From Desulfobulbus sp. (GTDB taxonomy: Bacteria > Desulfobacterota > Desulfobulbia > Desulfobulbales > Desulfobulbaceae), in assembly GCA_031280615.1 (NCBI GenBank), contig JAITGO010000017.1, forward strand, positions 496,001 to 560,000: 64,000 nucleotides of DNA, in the 5' to 3' direction. Of the stretch, positions 9,490-17,302 are shown piece after piece. The position numbers were made by a program, and so were the translations under genes. Under the pieces are notes generated by a model that made no database searches, had not been told where the DNA came from, and saw nothing but the letters and a program-made list of their open reading frames with translations. Within the stretch, counting starts at the first letter, position 1; each line of letters begins with the position of its first letter.

Positions 9490-12111
9490 ATGACGGACAA
9501 GTACTCCCACACCGCAGATCCTTCGCTGGAACGCACCTCCTTGCGCTTCAGCCTGATTGCGATTGCCGTTGCCACCTTTCTTGCTTCTCTCTTCGTTTAT
9601 TTTGCCTGTGATCATATCGCCTTGTTGTTTCAGAAAAAACAGCAACGTCCCCTGGTCGACAACTTTGCCCGCGAGTTGAATAGATTCATTGTTCAATACT
9701 ATTCCGATTCGAGCAAAAGCCTGGCTGCCAGAGAAGAGACGATTGCCGTCTGCGTTGGCGATTCCCCTGGCGATGGCGCGGAGCTCCTGCGGGTTCTCGA
9801 CACTGCCAGGCAGTTACTCAATGCTTCCCTGGTGTTTGTCATGAACTCGGAAGGGCGGGTGACGAGTTTTTCCAGCGCAACGAAAATAGAAGATTTGAGG
9901 GGGAAATATTACGGCTTCCGGCCGTATTTCAAACAGGCCATGGCTGGTTTCCCAACGATCTTTCCTGGTCTTGGGGTGACAACCGATATCAGGGGAATTT
10001 ATTTCAGCGCGCCGATTTATGCCGCCGGACAAGGGCAGCCCGTCGGAGTTGCGGTGATCAAAGCCAATTCCACGGTCTTCGATGACTATTTTGCCACGCT
10101 TCCGAACAAGATCGAAGCCTTGCTGTTGTCGCCCGACGGCATCGTCTTTTCTTCTTCCAGGCAGCAATGGCTCTTTGGTGCTGCCCTGCCGGTTTCGCCG
10201 GATCGGTTGGAGGCGATCAAGAACAGCAGACAGTTCGGCGATCAGCCCCTGCATGTCCTGCCTTTTTCGCTGCGGCAATCGATCGTCGAATACAATGGCA
10301 TGCGGGCAACGGTTGCCTTACGATCGCTCGACATTACCGGATGGCAGATCGCGCTGCTGGCTCCGCTGCCGTTCCCTTGGCTGGAGGTCGTCTTGTTGTG
10401 GTGCGTGATCGTGGCCCTGGGTGCCTTGTCCGTCAACGTTGTCCTCAACGCTGCCCGGGAGCGGCGGCTGGCAGGCCAGGTGCGCGCCGGCCAGGAGGAG
10501 AGCGATCGGGCGCGCGCCGCGCACCAGGCCTCGGTGCAGGAATTGGAAACAATTTTTAGCACCAGCCTCGTTGGCATCGTTTTGGTGCGGGACGGACAAA
10601 TTACCAATGCCAATAAACGGGTCGGCGAAATGTTCGGCTATGGCCGGGATGAATTGATCGGCAACTCGGTGCGTTGCCTGTTTGCCGGCCGCCGCGCCTT
10701 TCGGCGATTTGCCCGTCGTCATCTGCATCGGCTCATGGAGAGCAATATTGAGCAGATCGAGTACGAGCTGAAGCAAAAGGATGGAGCCCTCATTCCCTGC
10801 ACCTTGAGCGGCAGGGCAATCGATCGTACCAGTCTGGCCCGCGGGACCGTGTGGGTCATCGAGGATGTGTCCCGCTGGAAAGCGACCGAGCGCGAATTGA
10901 TAGAGGCCCGCAGCGCCGCCGAGGCGGCCAGCCTTGCCAAAGGGCAGTTCCTCGCCAACATGAGCCATGAGATTCGCACTCCAATGAACGGCATCATCGG
11001 CCTGGTCAACTTGCTGCTCCATAACGATATGCCGGAGAAAATCCGCAACAACCACCTGGAATTAATTCGACGTTCAGCCCGCAGGCTGATGACTATCATC
11101 AACGGTATTCTCGATTTTTCCAAACTGGAGGCCGGCCGCTTCGAACTGGAGTACCGTCAATTCGACGTGCGCGGCTTGCTGCGGGAGATCGTTCAGCCCA
11201 TGGAACCCACGGCGCGTCGGAAGGGCTTGCAGTTGCAGACGAACGTGGACCCAGCGGTCCCGGCACTGGTTGTGGGCGATCAGGCCAAGCTCATGCAGGT
11301 GCTGACCAATCTTGCCGATAACAGCTTGAAGTTCACCAAGAAGGGATTTGTACGCCTCGAACTCCGATACGAACCGAGCCGCCAGGATGTACCGCCGGCT
11401 CTCGTATTCACTGTTGCCGACTCCGGGATCGGCATTCCCACCGCCTATCGGGACAAGGTCTTCGAATCCTTTGCCCAGGTCGATTCCTCCCATAGCCGCC
11501 GCTTCGGGGGTACGGGGCTGGGGTTGTCCATCAGCAAAGGCTTGGTCGAACTCATGGGCGGCACAATTTGGTTCGACAGCGAACCGGGCAAGGGCACCAC
11601 CTTTGTCTTCACTCTGCCTTTGTCGGGACAGCAAGAGAACTTGCCATTGGCTGACACCGCCACGGCCGGTAATTGGCGGGATTTGCCAAAAGGGCGCAAG
11701 GGACATATTTTAGTGGCCGAGGATGAATACATCAACACGGTCCTCATCAATGCCCTCCTGGACCAGGCCGGTTTTCGGGTGACAACAACGCGCAGCGGGA
11801 TCGAGGCGGTGGAAGCCTGGCGCGGCGGAGGGTTCGATTGCATTCTCATGGATATTCAAATGCCGGAAATGGACGGATACGAAGCGGTGGCCTGCATCCG
11901 CGAGGCCGAGGCAGCGACCGGCGAGCATATTCCGATCATTGCCATGACCGCCTACGCCATGAGCGATGACCGGCATAAATGCCTGTCCGTCGGCATGGAC
12001 GAATACATTGCCAAGCCGATCGACGGTCCGCAGGTGTTACGGCTGCTGAGCCAATTCCTGGCCAGTGCCGATTCCAGGCAGGCCTCGGATGACCAGGGAG
12101 ACGGCCCATGA
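9490..12111 (+). CDS. Membrane-bound hybrid sensor histidine kinase (Cache-PAS-HisKA-HATPase-REC)
   Basis: About 873 residues. One transmembrane helix lies at about 17-38 and a second at about 297-322, enclosing a 260-residue extracytoplasmic region that looks like a double-Cache sensor. A PAS domain (about 347-460) is followed by the HisKA box M-S-H-E-I-R-T-P with phospho-acceptor His493. The HATPase domain has its N box near 612 and the G box G-G-T-G-L-G-L-S near 672. A C-terminal receiver carries Asp788 in M-D-I-Q-M-P. ATG 9490 is preferred to the upstream TTG at 9478, though neither has a strong ribosome binding site. The signal sensed is unknown. The NtrC-type regulator at 20867 in the same gene run could be a partner, by inference only. 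Confidence 0.88.
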   Translation: MTDKYSHTADPSLERTSLRFSLIAIAVATFLASLFVYFACDHIALLFQKKQQRPLVDNFARELNRFIVQYYSDSSKSLAAREETIAVCVGDSPGDGAELLRVLDTARQLLNASLVFVMNSEGRVTSFSSATKIEDLRGKYYGFRPYFKQAMAGFPTIFPGLGVTTDIRGIYFSAPIYAAGQGQPVGVAVIKANSTVFDDYFATLPNKIEALLLSPDGIVFSSSRQQWLFGAALPVSPDRLEAIKNSRQFGDQPLHVLPFSLRQSIVEYNGMRATVALRSLDITGWQIALLAPLPFPWLEVVLLWCVIVALGALSVNVVLNAARERRLAGQVRAGQEESDRARAAHQASVQELETIFSTSLVGIVLVRDGQITNANKRVGEMFGYGRDELIGNSVRCLFAGRRAFRRFARRHLHRLMESNIEQIEYELKQKDGALIPCTLSGRAIDRTSLARGTVWVIEDVSRWKATERELIEARSAAEAASLAKGQFLANMSHEIRTPMNGIIGLVNLLLHNDMPEKIRNNHLELIRRSARRLMTIINGILDFSKLEAGRFELEYRQFDVRGLLREIVQPMEPTARRKGLQLQTNVDPAVPALVVGDQAKLMQVLTNLADNSLKFTKKGFVRLELRYEPSRQDVPPALVFTVADSGIGIPTAYRDKVFESFAQVDSSHSRRFGGTGLGLSISKGLVELMGGTIWFDSEPGKGTTFVFTLPLSGQQENLPLADTATAGNWRDLPKGRKGHILVAEDEYINTVLINALLDQAGFRVTTTRSGIEAVEAWRGGGFDCILMDIQMPEMDGYEAVACIREAEAATGEHIPIIAMTAYAMSDDRHKCLSVGMDEYIAKPIDGPQVLRLLSQFLASADSRQASDDQGDGP

Positions 12112-13781
12112 CCCGGCTGCTGGCCCTAATTCTGCTGTGCCTGGTTCTTGCGGTGAGCGGCCTCCTTTTGGCTGTGCGGCCGGCGCCCGAAATCGCTCTT
12201 ATCGATTATCTTCCCGAAAACACTTTGCTCTTCATGGAAGTCGAGCATCCGATCCACTGGGATGGACCGGGACGATCCGGACAAAACGGGAAGTCCGTTT
12301 CGGCCACGACATGGTACAAATTCTTGCAACAGGCGGGTGGTAGCGACACCCTGATCGCTGAGACCCGGAAGATGATCGCCGCCGGAGAGGCATTGGCTAA
12401 GCATCCGCTCATCTCCTCCCTGCTTGATCATGGTGCCGCCTTCGCCTTGCTGCCGGAACGTGTCGGACAGACCGAATTTTCCGTCTCCCGACAGTGGATG
12501 GTGGCGGTACGACTCGATGACCACGGAGCCGAACAGCGCTTCGAGGAAATGCTCGCCCGCCTGCAGACTCGCCCACCCGTCAGTTATCAGGGGGAAATCC
12601 TCCGGCATCTGGTTGCCGATGGCGGACAGGAGTTCTTTTATTGGCGACATCGCAATGTGGTGCTCGCTGCCTGCGAACAAGGGCTGCTTCGACGCTGCAT
12701 CGACCGGAATCTCCAGAGGATGATCCAAAAGGGGGGCTCTTTGGCCACGAATGCCGCGTATCTGCGGTTGCGCCAACTTAGCAAGGAGCCGGCCGATATA
12801 TTTTGCTATGTCGATCTTGAAGGACTCCGCCGGAGGGTGCCGCTGGTGCAGGCGATCGAGACCGAAAGCGGCGGCTTGCTGCCCCGGCATCTCGCCTTCA
12901 GCGGCCGTGCCGCCTCGAACACAACCCGGCTGGAATTCAACGCGCTTGTCACCCCGGCCTCGACAGCCGCCTTCATGACCCGGCACGGATTGTCGGCGCC
13001 GATTCGCCAACCTTCGATGGAACCGATGCCTCCGGAGGTGAAACTCGCTCTGTGGACCAATTGGTTCAAGCCGAAATACCTCTGGGATTTTGCCAGACAA
13101 AAGTCCGGCGACGATGTCTCGGCCCTGATGGCCTTGATCGGGCAGCAGCTCTCCGAAGCCACGGGCAAATCGTTGGCCGATTTTTTTGATGTCTTTGGCG
13201 AGGAGTTCGGGGTAATGATTACCGAACAGCAGGTGCAGCACCAATCGTCTCGCTTTATGGGAGGGCTGCTTGTTGCCCTGCGCGACCGCCCGGCAATGGC
13301 GGCCATGATCGCACAGATGGAGACCCATCTCCAGGTGATCAAGGTCAAGTCCGGCGATCTGGAAATCGACTCGGTGATGTTGGCCGGCGGCCTGTTGCAA
13401 CCGGCTTGCGCCCTGCTGGCGCAGCATCTCATCCTGGCCGACAGCGTGGAACTGGCAGAGGCCGTTCGGCGGCGGTTGATGCCCGATCGCCTCGACGCCT
13501 CCCAAGACAAGGCCCCTGGCTCCGAGATCGGGCCGGGTAATGTGTCGCTTTTTCTGCGGGTGGGCGAGATGGCCGAGCAGCTGGCGCCACTGCTGGCCTT
13601 GCTGGCCAAGGAGACCGGCGAGTGGGACCGGATGTTGCCGCCCGAGGCACGGTTGTTCGTCCGGGAGGTCGGCCTGCCGCTGCTCGCCGGGCTCCACAAC
13701 GTTGCCACCGGCCGGGTTCGGGGATCCATGGCCGGGGATATCCTCAACATGGAAGTGGAATATACCTTGCGCGGGGATTGA
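12108..13781 (+). CDS. Conserved hypothetical protein, N-terminally membrane-anchored (DUF3352-like)
   Basis: The protein has 557 residues, with an N-terminal hydrophobic segment (about 3-25) that is either a signal anchor or a signal peptide. After it comes the L-I-D-Y-L-P-E-N-T-L-L-F-M-E-V pattern seen at the start of DUF3352-type proteins, so the bulk is probably periplasmic. No catalytic motif was recognised. The ATG overlaps the histidine-kinase stop (ATGA, 12108-12111), so the two are translationally coupled and may act together, for instance as an accessory sensor. Function is unknown and the family call is from pattern only. Confidence 0.6.
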   Translation: MTRLLALILLCLVLAVSGLLLAVRPAPEIALIDYLPENTLLFMEVEHPIHWDGPGRSGQNGKSVSATTWYKFLQQAGGSDTLIAETRKMIAAGEALAKHPLISSLLDHGAAFALLPERVGQTEFSVSRQWMVAVRLDDHGAEQRFEEMLARLQTRPPVSYQGEILRHLVADGGQEFFYWRHRNVVLAACEQGLLRRCIDRNLQRMIQKGGSLATNAAYLRLRQLSKEPADIFCYVDLEGLRRRVPLVQAIETESGGLLPRHLAFSGRAASNTTRLEFNALVTPASTAAFMTRHGLSAPIRQPSMEPMPPEVKLALWTNWFKPKYLWDFARQKSGDDVSALMALIGQQLSEATGKSLADFFDVFGEEFGVMITEQQVQHQSSRFMGGLLVALRDRPAMAAMIAQMETHLQVIKVKSGDLEIDSVMLAGGLLQPACALLAQHLILADSVELAEAVRRRLMPDRLDASQDKAPGSEIGPGNVSLFLRVGEMAEQLAPLLALLAKETGEWDRMLPPEARLFVREVGLPLLAGLHNVATGRVRGSMAGDILNMEVEYTLRGD

Positions 13782-13831
13782 ATGGACCGATCCGGGCATT
13801 CTCCCGATACGCAGGCAAACGGTGAGTGGCT

Positions 13832-14224
13832 ATGGAGCAATTGGTTGCCGAGTTGAAAAAAATGCTGCCGTTCAAGGAAACGACGGAGGCGGGCGATATT
13901 GTCCTGATCGCCGCCAAACAGCCGCAGATGCTGCTTTATGCCGTGGTGGACGATATCGTCCGCGACGAGACCCGCAAGGCAGAGTGGTGGCATGTGACTT
14001 TGCACCTGCTTTCCCTGCCGATCCAGACCGTGGTCTGGACCTTGCGCACCCCGCAGTTCACCGGCCAGGAGATCTTCACCATGGGCGGGGAAGGGCGCTT
14101 TGTCCAGGCAGTCCGGCTTGAGCACCGACCGGACGGATCCGCTTTGGACCTGCCGCCCGATTCCGGTGGCAAGGGGCAGGCAAAGGACAGCGGCCGGCGG
14201 CCGGGCCTGCGGATCGTCAAATGA
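13832..14224 (+). CDS. Conserved hypothetical small soluble protein upstream of ptsH
   Basis: This 130-residue protein has no signal peptide or clear transmembrane segment. Its core pattern is alternating strands and one aromatic stretch (E-W-W-H-V-T-L-H-L-L), followed by a low-complexity hydrophilic tail. The start is placed at ATG 13832, six bases after a GGTGAG element; GTG at 13826 overlaps that element and is less likely. Its stop overlaps the HPr start (ATGA 14221-14224). I do not recognise the family. Coupling to ptsH suggests a role in the same phosphotransfer pathway, by inference. Confidence 0.6.
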   Translation: MEQLVAELKKMLPFKETTEAGDIVLIAAKQPQMLLYAVVDDIVRDETRKAEWWHVTLHLLSLPIQTVVWTLRTPQFTGQEIFTMGGEGRFVQAVRLEHRPDGSALDLPPDSGGKGQAKDSGRRPGLRIVK

Positions 14225-14508
14225 TGCGGTCGGAAAAGATGGTTCTCGTCGGCAATGAACGGGGAATCCATGGCCGGGTCGCGACTCGGCTCGCCGGCAT
14301 TGCCGCCAGCCATGAAGTGCGCCTTTTTCTTTGCCACGGCGAGGACAAGGTCGAATGCAGTTCGATTCTCGATGTGTTGGCCCTGGCCCTGGCGCGGGGC
14401 ACCGCTATCGGCCTGGTGGCCGAAGGCCCGCAAGCGGAGCGGGCGCTGGCCGCTGCCGCCGAGATCATCAATGCCCAGGACGATGCCTGCCATGACCGAG
14501 CCGGATAA
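14221..14508 (+). CDS. ptsH: HPr-like phosphocarrier protein
   Basis: A 95-residue HPr fold protein. The active-site region reads G-I-H-G-R-V-A, so the phosphorylatable His (H17) and the following Arg (R19) are kept, but the Pro normally after the Arg is Val. The regulatory-serine helix region reads C-S-S-I-L-D-V-L, with serines near the Ser46 position. The usual G-T-x-I-x-L-x-A-x-G segment follows. The gene is coupled to the upstream hypothetical gene, and its last 17 bases overlap the Enzyme I start. No EII gene is in the window, so a regulatory rather than sugar-transport role is likely. Confidence 0.85.
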   Translation: MMRSEKMVLVGNERGIHGRVATRLAGIAASHEVRLFLCHGEDKVECSSILDVLALALARGTAIGLVAEGPQAERALAAAAEIINAQDDACHDRAG

Positions 14509-16291
14509 GGAAGCCAACACTCCCCCTCCGCTCCGCACCTTGCAGGGTATCGGCGTGTCCCCGGGCATCGTGGCCGCCACCGTGGTGGTGCTCAAACGGC
14601 AAACCCTGAGGGCCGGGTGGTACCACCTGCCGGCGGACCATATCGAAAAAGAGGTCGAACGCTTTGCCGGCGCGGTCCAGGCCGCCGGAGACGAACTGCT
14701 GCAGCTGCGCGAAAAACTGGCCGGCGACCTGGCCGATGCCCTGTCGATCATCGATTCCCATGTGCTGATGCTCCGAGACCGGATGCTGGTCGAACGGACC
14801 ATCGGGATCATCCGCCACAAGAACGTCAATGCCGAATGGGCCTTGGCCCAAGCCCTGAGCGAGATCAAGGAACGGTTCGACCGAATCGACGATCCCTACA
14901 TCCGGGAACGGTTTGCCGATATCAAGCATGTGGCGGACCGCGTCTTCGGACTGCTCTCCGGCCGGGAACACGGTTTACTGGCCGGTGAGGACCGGCCGGT
15001 CATCCTGGTTGCCAACGATTTTTCCCCCGAAGACACCTTGCGGATGCAGGCCGGCAACGTGCACGGTTTTTTGACCGAAAAGGGCGGCATCACCTCCCAT
15101 ACCGCCATCGTGGCCCGCTCCCTCGGCCTGCCGGCGGTGGTCGGCATCGAGCACGCCACCTCGCTTTTGGCCACCGGCGACTTGATCATCCTCGACGGTG
15201 GCAGCGGCCGGATCGTTCTCGATCCCGGCCCAACGGAGATACAGCGGGTGCAGGAGAGCGACCGCCGCAATCGCCTCCTGGCAGACGAGCTGGACGCCTA
15301 CATCCATCTGGTGTCGGAAACCGTGGATGGCTTTGCGGTCCGGCTGAGCGCCAACATCGAAACACTGGAAGAGCTGCCCGCCGTGCTCCGTTTCGGTTCC
15401 GAGGGGATCGGCCTGTTTCGCAGCGAACTCGATTATTTCAACAACCGCCGGCCGCCGAACGAAGAACAGCTGGTGACCACCTACCAGCAGCTGTTGGCCA
15501 CCATGGCCCCCTATCCGGTGACCGTACGCACCCTCGATGTGGGCGGCGACAAATTTTTCAACCGTTTCCCCGGCAACAGGGCCTGGCTGGACCGGGAACG
15601 CAACCCTGCCCTCGGCCTCCGCTCCATACGTTTTTCCCTGTATGAACAGGATATGTTCCGCAGCCAGCTGCGGGCGCTGTTCCGGGCCTCGGTTCATGGC
15701 CGGCTGCGGATTCTGCTCCCCCTGATTTCGGCGCCGGCGGAACTGCGGCAGGTGAAAGGAATCGTCGCCGAGGTACTGGCCGAGTTGGCGGCCAAGGGCC
15801 ATTTTGTGGCCGAAAATGTCGAAATCGGCATGATGGTGGAGGTGCCCAGCGCCGTGGTCATGGCCGATGTTTTTGCCGCGGAGGTGGATTTCTTCGCCAT
15901 CGGCACCAATGACCTGATCCAGTATTCGTTGGCCATCGACCGCGGCAACCAGTATGTCGCCCACCTGTACGAGCCGTTTCATCCGGCAGTGCTGCGCATG
16001 ATCCGGCAGACCGTCGAGGCCGGCCACGCCAACAACATCCCTGTTTCGCTCTGCGGCGAAATGGCCGGCGATCCCCTGTGCGCCCCGGTGCTGATGGGCA
16101 TGGGGCTGGACGAACTGTCGATGCGGCCGGCGATCGTGCCCAAAGTCAAGCGGTTGCTGCGCCATTGCCGCAGCAGCGAGTTGCGGCAGATAGCCCAGCA
16201 GGTGCTGCAGTGCGGCGACTGCGGCCAGGTTCGCAACCTGTTGGGCCGCGAATTGGCCAAGCTCTATCCCGGGGAGTACTATCAAGGATGA
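14492..16291 (+). CDS. ptsI: PTS Enzyme I (phosphoenolpyruvate-protein phosphotransferase)
   Basis: This protein autophosphorylates from PEP and passes the phosphate to HPr. With ATG 14492 it has 599 residues, close to the usual 570-590. The phospho-His domain has H203 in G-G-I-T-S-H-T-A-I-V-A-R. The PEP barrel shows G-S-E-G-I-G-L-F-R-S-E, G-T-N-D-L-I-Q-Y and the catalytic Cys521 in C-G-E-M-A-G. An AGGA at 14477-14480 favours 14492 over ATG 14483. The frame is open much further upstream, inside ptsH, but that part is not homologous. There is no N-terminal GAF domain, so it is not the PtsP type. It overlaps thiL by ATGA. Confidence 0.94.
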   Translation: MTEPDKEANTPPPLRTLQGIGVSPGIVAATVVVLKRQTLRAGWYHLPADHIEKEVERFAGAVQAAGDELLQLREKLAGDLADALSIIDSHVLMLRDRMLVERTIGIIRHKNVNAEWALAQALSEIKERFDRIDDPYIRERFADIKHVADRVFGLLSGREHGLLAGEDRPVILVANDFSPEDTLRMQAGNVHGFLTEKGGITSHTAIVARSLGLPAVVGIEHATSLLATGDLIILDGGSGRIVLDPGPTEIQRVQESDRRNRLLADELDAYIHLVSETVDGFAVRLSANIETLEELPAVLRFGSEGIGLFRSELDYFNNRRPPNEEQLVTTYQQLLATMAPYPVTVRTLDVGGDKFFNRFPGNRAWLDRERNPALGLRSIRFSLYEQDMFRSQLRALFRASVHGRLRILLPLISAPAELRQVKGIVAEVLAELAAKGHFVAENVEIGMMVEVPSAVVMADVFAAEVDFFAIGTNDLIQYSLAIDRGNQYVAHLYEPFHPAVLRMIRQTVEAGHANNIPVSLCGEMAGDPLCAPVLMGMGLDELSMRPAIVPKVKRLLRHCRSSELRQIAQQVLQCGDCGQVRNLLGRELAKLYPGEYYQG

Positions 16292-17301
16292 ACGAGCGCC
16301 AGATTATCGACCATATAGCCGCCTTGACCGATCAGAAGGATGCCCGGCTGATCAAGGGCATCGGCGACGATTGCGCCGTGGTGGAGAAGGACGGCCGTTT
16401 GGTCTGGCTGCTGACCATGGATACCGTGATCGAGGGGGTCCACTTCGACCTCGCCTTCCATCCCCCGGAACAACTGGGCCGCAAGGTGGTTTCGGTCAAT
16501 GTCAGTGATATCGGGGCCATGGGAGGGCGGCCGGTTTTCGCGCTCCTCTCCGTCGGCATGCCCAAAACCTTCGATCCTGCCTGGTTCCAGGCCTTTGCCA
16601 GAGGCTTGGCCGCTGGCTGCCGCGAGTACGGCTGCCTGCTCATCGGAGGCGACACCGTTGCCAGTCCCCAGGGGTTCAACTGCACCTTGACCGTTATCGG
16701 CGAAGCAATGGCGGAGCGCGTGATCTACCGCAGCGGCGCCCGACCGGGCAACACCGTCTGGGTCAGCGGGGCGCTGGGTCTTGCCGCTGCGGGCCTGGAA
16801 TTGCTGCGCCGGCAACTCGACGACGCCGGCGATGGCTTCGGACCCTTGCTGGCAAGGCATCTTCATCCCACCGCCAGGGTCGAGCTGGGCCGGCGTCTGG
16901 GCGAAAGCGGGCTGGTGCACGCGATGATGGACCTCTCCGACGGCCTGGCCACCGATCTGGCCCACCTCTGCAAGCAGTCCGGGGTGGGGGCGCGGATCGC
17001 GGCCTGGGACCTGCCCATCCCGCCGGCCCTGGTCGAGGCGGCCCGCCTGGTTGGAGCCGACCCGGAACAGTGGGCCATCGGCGGCGGCGAGGATTACGAA
17101 CTGCTGTTCACCGCCCCGGCCGAAGCCCACGACCGCCTGCTCGAACTCGGCCGCCAGTGCGGGCTGGCAATAACGCCGGTCGGAACCGTGGTCGAGGGGG
17201 AAGGCGTGATCCTGCTCAGGCGGCGGGCCGACGGCACCTGCGAGGAACGCGGGATCGCCTATCAAGGATTCGATCATTTCCGCGAGCGGGCAGGGGACTA
17301 G
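16288..17301 (+). CDS. thiL: Thiamine-monophosphate kinase
   Basis: ThiL converts thiamine phosphate to thiamine diphosphate using ATP. The protein has 337 residues and clear motifs: G-I-G-D-D-C-A-V near the N-terminus, M-D-T-V-I-E-G-V-H-F-D, N-V-S-D-I-G-A-M-G-G and a late G-G-E-D-Y-E-L-L-F. ATG 16288 overlaps the ptsI stop; the frame is open upstream inside ptsI but lacks homology there. The neighbouring PTS genes do not explain its presence. Thiamine diphosphate serves pyruvate metabolism, which is a loose link to a PEP/pyruvate theme. Confidence 0.93.
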   Translation: MNERQIIDHIAALTDQKDARLIKGIGDDCAVVEKDGRLVWLLTMDTVIEGVHFDLAFHPPEQLGRKVVSVNVSDIGAMGGRPVFALLSVGMPKTFDPAWFQAFARGLAAGCREYGCLLIGGDTVASPQGFNCTLTVIGEAMAERVIYRSGARPGNTVWVSGALGLAAAGLELLRRQLDDAGDGFGPLLARHLHPTARVELGRRLGESGLVHAMMDLSDGLATDLAHLCKQSGVGARIAAWDLPIPPALVEAARLVGADPEQWAIGGGEDYELLFTAPAEAHDRLLELGRQCGLAITPVGTVVEGEGVILLRRRADGTCEERGIAYQGFDHFRERAGD

Positions 17302-17302
17302 G

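Noticed and set aside
14255..14491. Extended open frame upstream of ptsI giving a 678-residue protein
   Set aside because: The extra N-terminus is an out-of-frame translation of ptsH; Enzyme I homology starts after 14492.
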